Below are positions 37,818-46,176 of a stretch of 64,000 nt of DNA, piece by piece; the first letter of the stretch is position 1; the number at the start of each line of letters is the position of its first letter. A program made the position numbers and the translations under genes. Source of the DNA: Janibacter sp. Soil728 (GTDB lineage: Bacteria > Actinomycetota > Actinomycetes > Actinomycetales > Dermatophilaceae); assembly GCF_001428305.1 (NCBI RefSeq), contig NZ_LMRZ01000005.1, forward strand, positions 248,001 to 312,000, in the 5' to 3' direction. Below the pieces are notes generated by a model, which was not told the DNA's origin, searched no databases, and was given only the letters and a program-made list of their open reading frames with translations.

Positions 37818-39207
37818 ACACGGTCGCGCCTCCCGACGAGTCCTTGCCGATCTTGCGGGCCAGGTACAGGCCCTCGAGGACCAGCTCGAGGGCGGCGGCC
37901 CGCTCGCCGTCGGAGTCGGCGGTGAAGCGCTCGAAGATCTCGTCGTAGACGGTCGACTCGCCCAACGCGGGGAGCCCGTCGAGGAAGTCACGCGCGGTGA
38001 CCTGCTCGCCGGTCGAGATCTCGGCGCCCTCCTCGACCGCCCGCACGAGCGGTCCGAAGTCGATCCCGTGCACGAGGTGTCGGACGGTGTCGGCGACCGC
38101 GGTGCGGAGCAGGTGGGTGAGGACCTCGAGCTCACGCCCCTCCTCCCCGCTCTCGAACTCGATCTTGCCGCCGAGGACCTCGACGGCGGTCTCGAGGTCG
38201 ACGACCCTGGCCACCGGCTCGTCCTCGCCCTGGGTGGCCGCGCGGTGCAGCGCCGAGGCGGCGATGGTCTCGGCACCGGCGATGGCGAAGCGGGCACTGA
38301 CGCCGCTGCGTTGGTCCACCGCGGAGGACTCGCGCAGATTGCGGGTGAAGCGGGCAAGGACCTCGATCAGGTGGTCGGGGACCTCGGCGACGAGCTGTGC
38401 CTCCTGCCGCGTCACGGCGATCTCCGCCTCGAGCTCGCGGGGGTAGTGGGTGCGGATCTCTGCGCCGAAGCGGTCCTTGAGCGGGGTGATGATCCGACCG
38501 CGGTTGGTGTAGTCCTCGGGGTTGGCGCTCGCGAGCACGAGGACGTCGAGGGGCAGACGCAGGACATGACCGCGGACCTGGATGTCGCGCTCCTCCATGA
38601 CATTGAGCATCGCCACCTGGATCCGCTCGGCGAGGTCCGGCAGCTCGTTGATCGTCACGATGCCGCGGTGGCTGCGCGGGATGAGCCCGAAGTGGATCGT
38701 CTCGGGGTCGCCCAGGGCACGCCCCTCGGCGACCTTCATCGGGTCGACGTCACCGATGAGATCAGCGACGGAGGTGTCGGGTGTCGCCAGCTTTTCGACA
38801 TAGCGCTCGTCGCGGTGCCGCCAGAGGATGGGAAGGGAGTCGCCCAGCTCTTGTGCACGCCGCTGGGACTCGTGCGTGATCGGCTCGAAGGGATGCTCTG
38901 CCAGGTCGGAGCCGGCGATGACGGGGGTCCACTCGTCGAGGAGTCCGACGATGGTGCGCAAGAGTCTCGTCTTGCCCTGACCGCGCTCGCCGAGGAGGAC
39001 GATGTCGTGGCCCGCGAGCAGCGCTCGCTCCACCTGCGGGATGACCGTCTCCTCGTAGCCGTGCAGTCCCGGCCACGGGTCCTCACCTGCCCGCAGACGA
39101 TCGAGCAGGTTGTCGCGGATCTCCACACGCAGGGGCTTGGCGACGTGTCCGGCGGCACGCAGCTCGCCGACGGTCGAGGCGGTCGGGGCGGCAGTCGAGG
39201 TGCTCAC
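37807..39207 (-). CDS. MoxR/Mg-chelatase-I-like AAA+ ATPase
   Basis: The 466-aa protein has Walker A GERGQGKTR, Walker B and sensor in VTINELPDLAERIQVAMLNVMEERDIQVRG, and LASANPEDYTNRGRIITPLKDRFG. These are the chelatase-I-type AAA+ marks. It should work with the VWA protein coded next. The GTG at 39207 has TAGCCT 7 nt upstream; the ATG at 39213 would lie only 1 nt after that box. The 90-bp divergent region to clpP contains a palindrome that may couple both operons. Confidence 0.88.
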   Translation of the reverse strand: MSTSTAAPTASTVGELRAAGHVAKPLRVEIRDNLLDRLRAGEDPWPGLHGYEETVIPQVERALLAGHDIVLLGERGQGKTRLLRTIVGLLDEWTPVIAGSDLAEHPFEPITHESQRRAQELGDSLPILWRHRDERYVEKLATPDTSVADLIGDVDPMKVAEGRALGDPETIHFGLIPRSHRGIVTINELPDLAERIQVAMLNVMEERDIQVRGHVLRLPLDVLVLASANPEDYTNRGRIITPLKDRFGAEIRTHYPRELEAEIAVTRQEAQLVAEVPDHLIEVLARFTRNLRESSAVDQRSGVSARFAIAGAETIAASALHRAATQGEDEPVARVVDLETAVEVLGGKIEFESGEEGRELEVLTHLLRTAVADTVRHLVHGIDFGPLVRAVEEGAEISTGEQVTARDFLDGLPALGESTVYDEIFERFTADSDGERAAALELVLEGLYLARKIGKDSSGGATVYGH

Positions 39208-39214
39208 CTGCATG

Positions 39215-39220
39215 AGGCTA
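39215..39220 (-). promoter_or_regulatory. -10 box TAGCCT for the AAA+ gene
   Basis: TAGCCT, then 7 nt, then GTG 39207. The expected -35 position (about 39238-39243) overlaps the left edge of the palindrome at 39241-39257. Confidence 0.5.
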
Positions 39221-39240
39221 GACCCCTCTGCTGACAGCGG

Positions 39241-39257
39241 ATCTGCCCGGAGCAGAA
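39241..39257. promoter_or_regulatory. PopR/ClgR-like palindrome upstream of clpP
   Basis: ATCTGCCCGGAGCAGAA fits the TTCTGCC-N3-GGCAGAA palindrome that I recall for Streptomyces PopR at 12 of its 14 defined positions. It lies directly before the -35 region of the clpP pair and over the -35 region of the divergent ATPase gene. Confidence 0.6.
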
Positions 39258-39297
39258 GGGTGACGGTCCTCCCCCTTCGTCGGAGCAGGGTGGAGGC

Positions 39298-39927
39298 ATG
39301 GCTGACACACCGACCCCACGACTCTTCGACGACCGGACCAGGCGCGAGCTGCTCGACCAGCGCGTGCTCGTCCTGGACGGCGTGCTGGACGACGACAACG
39401 GCACCCTCCTCGCGGCCCAGGTGATGACTCTGGCCGCCTCTGACCCGGTCGCGGACATCGCGCTGTGGATCCATTCCCCAGGCGGCTCCGTGTCGGCGAT
39501 GCTCGCGATCCGTGACGTCATGCGACTGGTGCCCAACGACGTGAGCACGCTGGCGCTCGGGATCGCCTGCAGCGCAGGGCAGTTCCTGCTCTCCTCAGGG
39601 ACGAAGGGGAAGCGTCGCGCTCTGCCGCACTCCCGGGTCCTCATGCACCAGGGTTCAGCCGGGATCGGCGGGACCGCGGTGGATGTCGAGCTGCAGGCCG
39701 ACGACCTGCGGCACACCCGCGACACGGTCCTCGGCCTGATCGCGCGGGACACCGGGCAGCCGCTGGAGCGGGTCTTCGGGGACTCGCTGCGGGACCGGTG
39801 GTACTCGGCGCAGGAGGCGGTCGACTACGGCTTCGTCGACGCGATCGTCGCGACCTTCGACGAGGTCTCCCCGCAAGCGCGGGAACGCACGGGGTTCGCC
39901 GGCGCTCTCGTGGGGAGCACCCGATGA
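39298..39927 (+). CDS. ClpP-family protease subunit (ClpP3-like)
   Basis: The 209-aa serine protease subunit has the catalytic Ser in LGIACSAGQFLL, the His in LPHSRVLMHQ and a normal ClpP length without a propeptide. It is one of two adjacent paralogues with a PopR-like gene, the arrangement of clpP3-clpP4-popR in Streptomyces. CAGGGT is 6 nt before the ATG. The stop overlaps the next clpP start (ATGA). Confidence 0.93.
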   Translation: MADTPTPRLFDDRTRRELLDQRVLVLDGVLDDDNGTLLAAQVMTLAASDPVADIALWIHSPGGSVSAMLAIRDVMRLVPNDVSTLALGIACSAGQFLLSSGTKGKRRALPHSRVLMHQGSAGIGGTAVDVELQADDLRHTRDTVLGLIARDTGQPLERVFGDSLRDRWYSAQEAVDYGFVDAIVATFDEVSPQARERTGFAGALVGSTR

Positions 39928-40511
39928 GCACCTACCCGATCCCCAGTGTCATCGCCCAGCACCCGCGCGGCGAGCGGATCATGGACGTCTACTCGCACCT
40001 GCTCACCGAACGCATCATCTACCTGGGGACCGGCATCGACGCGGGTGTCGCCAATGCGCTCATCGCCCAGCTGATCCACCTCGAGTCGGTCGCGCCGGAC
40101 CGGGACGTCCAGCTCTACATCAACTGCGAAGGGGGTGACCCCAGCGCGATGCTCGCCGTCCTGGACACCATGCGCTACATCCGACCCGATGTCGCGACGA
40201 CCTGCGTCGGTCAGGCCGTGTCCGTCGGGGCGGTGCTGCTCGCCGCGGGGGCACCCGGCAAGCGTGCTGCGCTCTCCCACGCCCGGGTCGTGCTGCACCA
40301 GCCGTCAGCGCAGGGTCGCGGTCCCATCCCCGACCTGATCCTCCAGGCCGACGAGCTCGTTCGGGTGCGCTCGGACATCGAGGAGGTCCTGGCGTCGGCC
40401 ACCGGGCGGCCTGTCGCGGAGCTGCGCACGGACACAGACCGGGACCGGGTCTTCACCGCGACGGCCGCCAGGGACTACGGGCTCATCGACGAGGTGATGG
40501 CCACGCGCTGA
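39924..40511 (+). CDS. ClpP-family protease subunit (ClpP4-like)
   Basis: The 195-aa protein has the catalytic Ser in CVGQAVSVGAVLLA, the His in LSHARVVLHQP and the family N-terminus (DVYSHLLTERIIYLG). It probably forms mixed rings with the preceding subunit. The AAA+ unfoldase it uses is unknown; the standard ClpX/ClpC are not in the window. Converges with the xre gene 3 nt later. Confidence 0.93.
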   Translation: MSTYPIPSVIAQHPRGERIMDVYSHLLTERIIYLGTGIDAGVANALIAQLIHLESVAPDRDVQLYINCEGGDPSAMLAVLDTMRYIRPDVATTCVGQAVSVGAVLLAAGAPGKRAALSHARVVLHQPSAQGRGPIPDLILQADELVRVRSDIEEVLASATGRPVAELRTDTDRDRVFTATAARDYGLIDEVMATR

Positions 40512-40514
40512 GGG

Positions 40515-40868
40515 TCAGGCAGCGAGGGCGAGGACGGACGCCGTGGTGCGGGAGTGCTGCGGCGTCCGGACCGCCTCGGCGACGGCCAGGGTGAGGTCGA
40601 GGATGGTGACGTCGAGGGCACCACCCACCGCGGCGATCATCTCGCTCGAGGGTTCCTTGCGGCCGCGCTCGATCTCGGAGAGATATTGGGGCGAGATGCC
40701 CGCCCGGTCTGCGGTCTCCCCCAGGGTGTGGCCCCGCTCGTGCCGCAGTCGGCGCAGCTCGGTGCCCAGCGCCTCTCGCCACAAGGGCTCGCGGCGCCGT
40801 CGCCGGGCCAGGAGTGCCTGCTCGAAGGGGGTCGCCTCACGGCCTCGGGTCAGCGCTGCGTCGCTCAT
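40515..40868 (-). CDS. XRE-family regulator of the ClgR/PopR type
   Basis: The 117-aa protein has a Cro/C1 helix-turn-helix of the ClgR/PopR kind: GTELRRLRHERGHTLGETADRAGISPQYLSEIERGRKEPSSEMIAAV. It ends in Leu-Ala-Ala (SVLALAA). Streptomyces PopR and ClgR, which end in similar non-polar residues, are themselves degraded by ClpP. It is convergent with the clpP pair and has its own copy of the palindrome upstream. Confidence 0.88.
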   Translation of the reverse strand: MSDAALTRGREATPFEQALLARRRRREPLWREALGTELRRLRHERGHTLGETADRAGISPQYLSEIERGRKEPSSEMIAAVGGALDVTILDLTLAVAEAVRTPQHSRTTASVLALAA

Positions 40869-40873
40869 GCCTC

Positions 40874-40879
40874 AGCGTA
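40874..40879 (-). promoter_or_regulatory. -10 box TACGCT for the xre gene
   Basis: TACGCT, 5 nt (GAGGC), then ATG 40868. A leaderless or nearly leaderless start. Confidence 0.5.
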
Positions 40880-40907
40880 GATCCGGCGGGGTCCGGCCCG
40901 ACGGAGA

Positions 40908-40924
40908 TTCTGCTCTGGGCAGAA
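40908..40924. promoter_or_regulatory. PopR/ClgR-like palindrome upstream of the xre gene
   Basis: TTCTGCTCTGGGCAGAA is a near-perfect palindrome matching TTCTGCC-N3-GGCAGAA at all but one position. It ends immediately upstream of the expected -35 region, as at clpP, which suggests activation and self-control by the XRE protein. Confidence 0.65.
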
Positions 40925-40997
40925 CCCTCGTGCATGGCAGCGCCTGCCCCGGGTAGGGCCGCATGGACATGTCCGCCCCACGACGAGAGGACCGCAG

Positions 40998-41246
40998 ATG
41001 ACCGAGTACTCGACCGAGGAGATGGACGCGGCTCGCGAGGCCGCGCAGAAGGCGGTCGACACCGCCACCTCGTGGGACTACAGCGCCGGGGAGACCAAGA
41101 TCGCGGACAAGTTGCGCGAAGGGCTCGACGCCGCCGGCGTCACGGTGGACGACGAGGAGTTCGCCCGTCTGGTCACCGAGATCGACGCCATCGCCGCGGA
41201 CGAGTCGATCGGGCCGCCGACGGTGACGGCGGCCTCTCCACGCTGA
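40998..41246 (+). CDS. hypothetical acidic 82-aa protein
   Basis: The small acidic protein starts at ATG with GAGAGGA upstream. Helical sequence with two halves (MDAAREAAQKAVDTATSWDYS and KLREGLDAAGVTVDDEEFARLVTEI). No membrane segment, cysteine or known motif. I do not recognise a family; similar short acidic proteins occur in related actinobacteria. Confidence 0.7.
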   Translation: MTEYSTEEMDAAREAAQKAVDTATSWDYSAGETKIADKLREGLDAAGVTVDDEEFARLVTEIDAIAADESIGPPTVTAASPR

Positions 41247-41291
41247 GGCGTCGGGTCAGCCGTGATGGCAGCGGGTCCACCCGGGGGTGTG

Positions 41292-41337
41292 GTTCGAAGA
41301 AGAACCGCGACCCAGGAGTCGCGCTTGTTCTTCGAAC
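41292..41337. terminator. long hairpin after the 82-aa gene
   Basis: 20-bp arms beginning GTTCGAAGAAGAACCGCGAC (two mismatches) and a 6-nt loop. It could end the upstream transcript; no T run. Confidence 0.5.
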
Positions 41338-41361
41338 GAGCGGCTCTGGCCCGCAGAACGC

Positions 41362-41397
41362 AAGAGCCGGACCTACATTTCTGTAGGTCCGGCTCTT
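41362..41397. repeat. perfect 16-bp hairpin
   Basis: AAGAGCCGGACCTACA, 4-nt loop TTTC, then its exact complement. A smaller perfect hairpin GATGTC-CTGA-GACATC (41400-41415) follows directly and abuts the direct repeat at 41416. The 342-nt gap 41247-41588 holds only these hairpins, the repeats below and the IS end; no gene is seen. Confidence 0.8.
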
Positions 41398-41415
41398 CCG
41401 ATGTCCTGAGACATC

Positions 41416-41433
41416 ACAACGTCGGGCTGACAG
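41416..41433. repeat. left direct repeat of the tRNA-Pro 3' end
   Basis: ACAACGTCGGGCTGACAG, identical to 42894-42911. Read on the minus strand it is the last 11 nt of the tRNA body plus the discriminator base and 6 nt of flank. It is a candidate att scar. Confidence 0.75.
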
Positions 41434-41482
41434 TGTCCGAGTTCACGACATCGTCTACAGGTCGGGGCGCTAGATCCGCGAG

Positions 41483-41563
41483 TGATCGTTGACTGGTGAG
41501 TCGCGACATCGTTGACGAACTCGTGGTGGTGATCGTTGACCGGTGAGTCGCGACATCGTTGAC
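41483..41563 (+). repeat. two direct 34-bp repeats before the transposase
   Basis: Two copies, 41483-41516 and 41530-41563, starting TGATCGTTGAC and containing TGAGTCGCGACATC. They differ by one base. A third copy of the first 28 bp follows the transposase at 42794-42821, its TGA being the transposase stop. Confidence 0.85.
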
Positions 41564-41588
41564 ACTCCAAATTCGTCGACGATCGGTC

Positions 41589-42796
41589 ATGAGCTCTCGT
41601 GACAAGAATCTGGTGATCGTGCGGTCCGTGCTTGACCAGGGTCTGACCGCGACCCAAGCAGCGCAGCGTTTCGGCGTCACCCGCCAGTGGGTCCATACCC
41701 TCATCCGCCGTTACGAGGCCGAAGGCCCCGACGGTCTGGCCCCGCGAAGCCGCGCCCCGAAGTCACGCCCAAAGACCACGAGCGCGGCGGTACGCGAACG
41801 GATCATCGAGCTACGGCGACAGCTGAGCACCACGGGCGCCGACGCCGGCCCAGAAACCATCGCCTGGCACCTGCAGCACGAAGGGATGCCGGCGCCCTCG
41901 ACCTCGACCATCCGCCGGATCCTGCACTCGCAAGGCTTGGTCATTCCCGAACCGAAGAAGCGCCCGAAGTCCTCCTACATCCGCTTCGAGGCCGACCTGC
42001 CCAACGGCTGCTGGCAGGCCGACATTCCCCCAAGCACTTCGTGCAGGGAGGTGCCCCCACCCACTGGCACCTGGCCGACGGCACCCGTGTCGAGGTCTTG
42101 GACTTCCTGGACGACCACTCCCGCTACCTGCTGCACATCCGCGCCGCATCGGCCTACAGCGGACCCATGGTCGTGGACGCACTGCAGTCCCTGATCGACC
42201 AGCACGGCGTGCCAGCCTCCACGCTGACCGACAACGGACTGGTCTTCACCGCCCGGCTGGCCGGCCGCAAAGGTGGACGCAACGGCTTCGAAAAGCTCCT
42301 GGAGGCCCACCACATCCAGCAGAAGAACGGCCACCCCGGCCACCCCCAGACCCAAGGCAAGATCGAGCGCTTCCACCAAACCCTCAAACGGTGGCTCCGC
42401 GCCCACCCCCGCCCGGAAACGATCGCCGACCTACAACAACTCCTCGACGAGTTCGAGCGCTGGTACAACCACCAGCGACCCCACCGATCCGTGGCCCGGC
42501 GAACCCCCGCGACCGCGTACACGGCACTGCCCAAAGCCACGGCCGTGACCCCAGCGACCGAGCCCGAATGGCGCTCCCGCACCGACAAGATCGCCACCTC
42601 CGGCACCGTGTCACTGCGCTACGCCGGCAAGCTACGCCACCTGGGCATCGGCCGCGCCCACGCCGGCCAACCCGTCCTGATGCTCATCCACGACAACCAC
42701 GTCATCACCAGCCACGCCGCCACCGGAGAAGTCCTGACCGAGCACCACATCGACCCTGACCGCGACTACCAACCCCCGACCCGACCCCCGTCATGA
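41589..42796 (+). pseudogene. IS481-family transposase, frameshifted
   Basis: The N-terminal part (from ATG 41589) has the helix-turn-helix LTATQAAQRFGVTRQWVHTLIRRYE and reads to WQAD, which contains the first catalytic Asp. After a 32-nt insertion the reading continues in another frame: THWHLADGTRVEVLDFLDDHSRYLL, then LTDNGLVF (second Asp) and the HPQTQGKIERFHQTLKRWL segment with the catalytic Glu. Removing 42026-42057 restores one frame of about 391 codons. The element is therefore inactive unless rescued in trans. The stop TGA lies inside a terminal repeat. Confidence 0.88.
42026..42057. repeat. 32-nt palindromic insert in the transposase
   Basis: The insert starts TCCCCCAAGCACTTCGTGC and ends GGGAGGTGCCCC. 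GCAC-TTC-GTGC forms the tip and the flanking C and G runs a lower stem. It resembles the short GC-rich hairpin repeats scattered in some actinobacterial genomes. Its length, not a multiple of three, causes the frameshift right after the catalytic WQAD. Confidence 0.65.
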
Positions 42797-42844
42797 TCGT
42801 TGACCGATGAGTCGCGACATCCACGACAACCCGCGCGAACCTAC

Positions 42845-42895
42845 AAAAAAAGTCCTGAGTCGCGACACCGTGTCAACGATGTCGCGACTCAGGAC
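42845..42895 (-). terminator. tRNA-Pro terminator overlapping the IS right end
   Basis: On the minus strand a perfect 16-bp stem GTCCTGAGTCGCGACA (arms 42880-42895 and 42852-42867, 12-nt loop) is followed by seven T. The stem contains most of the right inverted repeat of the IS. Confidence 0.8.
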
Positions 42896-42899
42896 AACG

Positions 42900-42973
<74 letters not shown>

Positions 42974-43140
42974 TGGCTGCTCCCGAAGGAGCGAACGTCA
43001 CCTTAACCCACGTCAGCGGCACTCACCGAATCGGCCCCACGACGTGGGCATCTCCCCTGTGCGCACTGCCCACGGACGGCCTTGGCCTGCCATCTGGCGT
43101 AGCGTCATCGCGAACCGATGTCGACACCCGAGAGCCGAGC

Positions 43141-43506
43141 ATGAGCACGTATCAACTGCCGAAGGAGTCTGCACCCACGCGCGATCCGGGGGTGGGACTC
43201 GGGTCCGCGATCGGCGCCCTCGCGGGCCTGCTGGGCCCCGTGCTCCTCGGTCTGCTGGTGTGGGGGGCCTTCGCCGTCACCTCCGACAGCGACGCCGCCG
43301 TGCTCGTCGCGCTCCTCGTGGTCATCGCCGTCGTGACCCTTCCTCTTGCCCTGATCATCCTGGGCTTCTCACTGGTGGCGTCGGACCAGCTCCCGGGGTG
43401 GGGCCTGGGGGCCTTCGTCGCGTCGGGGACCTGGCTCGTCTCGACCGTCGCCGTCGGCATCCTCTTCCTGATCGGCGGGCTGACCGCCATCTTCGAGGGC
43501 ATGTGA
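43141..43506 (+). CDS. small membrane protein, function unknown
   Basis: The 121-aa protein has a short polar N-terminus and three to four hydrophobic segments (about 22-45, 52-76 and 85-112). I recognise no family. It is followed with a 4-nt overlap by another membrane protein, so they form a pair. Intergenic 42974-43140 contains TAGCGT at about 43099-43104, a plausible -10 box. Confidence 0.7.
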   Translation: MSTYQLPKESAPTRDPGVGLGSAIGALAGLLGPVLLGLLVWGAFAVTSDSDAAVLVALLVVIAVVTLPLALIILGFSLVASDQLPGWGLGAFVASGTWLVSTVAVGILFLIGGLTAIFEGM

Positions 43507-43874
43507 CTCCTCACGCGCCCACGCCGGAGCCGTCCTCGAGGGCGGCTGCCGTGCTCGTCGGCGTGGGCGTCGGGCTCGTCACGCCACTGGTCGGCGCAGT
43601 CCTGAGCACCGTGGCCATGGAGCGGTACGCGGGTGAGGGGCACCTGGCCAACTTCGTCCCGGTCGTGCTCGTCACGGCGACCGCTGCCCTGCTCGGCCCC
43701 CTGCTCATGCTGCTGGTGGGTGCCTTCAGCAGGTCGAGGGAGTCATTGCGTCTCCTCGCGACGGCCTGCTTCGTCGGCGCCCTCACCTGGGTGGTCGTCG
43801 TGCTCCTCGAGGTGAGCGCGCTGATCGCGACGACGGTGTGGCTGTCCGCCGCGATGGACGGCAGCCACTACTGA
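43503..43874 (+). CDS. small membrane protein, function unknown
   Basis: The 123-aa protein starts at a GTG overlapping the previous stop. It has three hydrophobic segments (about 14-36, 48-70 and 80-110) and the short linker SRSRESLR. No known motif. It converges with der 9 nt downstream. The pair is unusual in this otherwise conserved neighbourhood. Confidence 0.68.
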   Translation: MTPHAPTPEPSSRAAAVLVGVGVGLVTPLVGAVLSTVAMERYAGEGHLANFVPVVLVTATAALLGPLLMLLVGAFSRSRESLRLLATACFVGALTWVVVVLLEVSALIATTVWLSAAMDGSHY

Positions 43875-43883
43875 GGCGCGGGC

Positions 43884-45425
43884 TCAGCGACGTCCGCGCT
43901 TCTCCCGCACTCGCACGCTGATCTCGATCGGGGTCCCTTCGAAGCCGAACTCCTCGCGCAGACGACGCTCCAGGAACCGGCGGTAACCGGCCTCGATGAA
44001 GCCGGAGGCGAAGATGACGAAGCGCGGCGGGCGCGTCGAGGCCTGGGTCGCGAAGAGGATGCGGGGCTGCTTGCCCCCACGCAGGGGGTGCGGGTGCGAC
44101 GACGCGATCTCGCCCAGCACCGAGTTGAGCTTCGAGGTCGGTACTCGGCTGTCCCAGGAGTTCAGGGCCGTGTCCAGGGCCGGGGTGAGCCGGTCGACGT
44201 GCCGTCCGGTCAGGGCCGAGAGGTTGACCCGCGGCGCCCAGGTGACCTGCACGAGGTCGCGTCCGATCTCGCGCTCGAGGTAGAAGCGACGCTCCTCGTC
44301 GAGCAGGTCCCACTTGTTGTAGGCGATGACCAGCGCGCGGCCGCTCTCGACGACCTGGGTGATGATCCGCAGGTCCTGCTCGGCGATCGGCTCGTGGGTG
44401 TCGATGAGGACGACGGCGACCTCGGCCTTCTCCAGTGCGGCCTGGGTGCGCAGCGACGCGTAGAAGTCCGCACCCTTGGTCTGGTGCACACGCCGACGGA
44501 TACCAGCCGTGTCGACGAAGCGCCACTGTCGGCCACCGAGCTCGATGATCTCGTCGACCGGGTCACGGGTGGTACCGGCGACATTGTCGACGACGACCCG
44601 CTCCTCCCCGGCGAGCTGGTTGAGCATGCTGGACTTGCCGACGTTGGGACGTCCGATGAGCGCGACCCGACGGGGTCCCCCTTCGGCGACCGTGCCGCCG
44701 CTGGCCGAGACCGCGGGCATGACGTCGAGGACGGCGTCCAGGACGTCGCCGCTCCCCCGGCCGTGCAGTGACGAGACCGGGTAAGGCATCCCGAGACCGA
44801 GGTTCCACAGTGCAGCGGCGTCGGGCTCGAAGCGCTGGTCGTCGACCTTGTTGGCCACCAGGATGACGGGCTTGCCCGAGCGACGCAGCAGCTTGACGAC
44901 GGCTTCGTCGGTATCGGTGGCGCCGACGATCGCGTCGACGACGAAGACCACGACATCGGCCATCTCGATGGCGACCTCGGCCTGCTCGGCAACGCGCAGG
45001 TGGATGCCCTCGGCGCCGATCTCCCAGCCGCCGGTGTCGAGCAGCGTGAAGCGTCGCCCGGACCACTCCGCGTCATAGGCGACGCGGTCACGGGTGACAC
45101 CCGGGGTGTCCTCGACGACGGCCTCACGGCGGCGCAGCACGCGGTTGACGAAGGTCGACTTGCCGACATTGGGCCGACCGACGATCGCCACGATGGGGAG
45201 CGGTCCGGTGACGGTCTCGACCTCGTCCGGCTGGAAGCCGTCGATGAGCGCCCGGTCCTCGGGGGTCAGGTCGAAGTCCTCGAGCCCGGCACGCAGCACC
45301 CGCTCGACGCCCTCGGCCAGCGCCGGGTCATCGGTCCCGGTGGGGTCGGTGGGTTCTGGGGTGGTGTTCAACGGTGCTCCTGGAAAGTCGGTGGTCATGG
45401 CCATTGTCGCAGCCATGGGCGGCAT
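43884..45425 (-). CDS. der: ribosome biogenesis GTPase Der
   Basis: The 513-aa protein has two tandem GTPase domains with P loops GRPNVGKST (residues 83-91) and GRPNVGKSS (near 258), each with DTGG or DTAG and NKVD or NKWD motifs, and a C-terminal KH-like domain. It acts in 50S subunit maturation. A 70-residue Pro/Thr/Asp-rich N-terminal extension, as in other actinobacteria, precedes domain 1. Four in-frame ATGs (45425, 45416, 45404, 45398) make the exact start uncertain. Confidence 0.95.
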   Translation of the reverse strand: MPPMAATMAMTTDFPGAPLNTTPEPTDPTGTDDPALAEGVERVLRAGLEDFDLTPEDRALIDGFQPDEVETVTGPLPIVAIVGRPNVGKSTFVNRVLRRREAVVEDTPGVTRDRVAYDAEWSGRRFTLLDTGGWEIGAEGIHLRVAEQAEVAIEMADVVVFVVDAIVGATDTDEAVVKLLRRSGKPVILVANKVDDQRFEPDAAALWNLGLGMPYPVSSLHGRGSGDVLDAVLDVMPAVSASGGTVAEGGPRRVALIGRPNVGKSSMLNQLAGEERVVVDNVAGTTRDPVDEIIELGGRQWRFVDTAGIRRRVHQTKGADFYASLRTQAALEKAEVAVVLIDTHEPIAEQDLRIITQVVESGRALVIAYNKWDLLDEERRFYLEREIGRDLVQVTWAPRVNLSALTGRHVDRLTPALDTALNSWDSRVPTSKLNSVLGEIASSHPHPLRGGKQPRILFATQASTRPPRFVIFASGFIEAGYRRFLERRLREEFGFEGTPIEISVRVREKRGRR

Positions 45426-45455
45426 CAGCCGCAGTGAGACGGAAGGGGGCGTCGG

Positions 45456-46154
45456 TCAGCGCGTGCGGGCGGCGTCCACGAGCGCCATGACGGCCGCGAC
45501 GGACCCCTCGAAGTCGAGGTCGGATGTGTCGACGACCCTCACGCCCTCGGCAGCCTCGGTGAACTGCGAGACGGTGGAGTCGTCGCGGTCCCGACGCACG
45601 ACCTGGTCGCGGGTGGCCTCGATCGCGGCCCGGTCGCTGGCACCGTGGACCTCGAGCGAGCGGCGCCGCAGGCGGGCCTCCTCGCTGGCCGTGAGGAGGA
45701 TGCGCACGGGTGCGTCCGGCGCGATGACGGTCGTGACGTCACGGCCCTCGGCAACGCACGCCCCGTGCCGCTCGGCGATGTCCTCGATGAGCTCGCGCTG
45801 GCGCCGCTGCATCTCCACCCGCACCTCGGGGACGGTTGCGATGGTCGACACGAGTGAGGAGATCTCGCTCGTGCGGATCGCCTCGGCGACATCCGTGCCG
45901 TCGACCAGGACCGTCGGAGCCGCGGGGTCGTCGCCGATGGTCAGCGGCAGCCCGAGAGCGGCTCGGGTGATCGCCGCTGCGTCACCGAGATCGACCTCGG
46001 TGTGGCGGCACCACCACGTGAGCGCCCGGTACATCGCCCCGGTGTCGAGGTAGCCCGCGCCGAGGCGGGTGGCCACAGCGCGCGAGACGCTCGACTTGCC
46101 GGACCCTGAGGGTCCGTCGATACCGATGACGAAGGGGGTGGGCTGGCTGGTCAT
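45456..46154 (-). CDS. cmk: cytidylate kinase
   Basis: The 232-aa kinase phosphorylates CMP and dCMP. P loop GPSGSGKS at residues 14-21, then GYLDTGAMYRALT, and GRDVTTVIAPDAPVRILLTAS. It sits between tyrA and der as in many actinobacteria. GAAGGGG-type words surround the start. Confidence 0.95.
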   Translation of the reverse strand: MTSQPTPFVIGIDGPSGSGKSSVSRAVATRLGAGYLDTGAMYRALTWWCRHTEVDLGDAAAITRAALGLPLTIGDDPAAPTVLVDGTDVAEAIRTSEISSLVSTIATVPEVRVEMQRRQRELIEDIAERHGACVAEGRDVTTVIAPDAPVRILLTASEEARLRRRSLEVHGASDRAAIEATRDQVVRRDRDDSTVSQFTEAAEGVRVVDTSDLDFEGSVAAVMALVDAARTR

Positions 46155-46176
46155 GATGGGTCAGCCTAGTCGCCGC

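Larger units (their letters stand above)
41544..42891 (+). mobile_element. IS481-like insertion sequence, defective
   Basis: A 1348-bp segment bounded by perfect 21-bp inverted repeats (41544-41564, beginning TGAGTCGCGACATCG, and 42871-42891, ending GATGTCGCGACTCA), with the TG...CA ends common to IS elements. It carries one transposase broken by an insertion. No target-site duplication is obvious. A second copy of the left end lies 47 bp further out, so the exact left edge is uncertain. Confidence 0.75.

Noticed and set aside
35784-39207. Magnesium or cobalt chelatase for tetrapyrroles
   Set aside because: The ATPase and VWA marks fit the wider MoxR/chelatase-like group, there is no large chelatase subunit and there are no cobalamin or chlorophyll genes.
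41434-42893. A complete integrative element at tRNA-Pro
   Set aside because: No integrase, excisionase or cargo lies between the repeats; only a broken IS is present.
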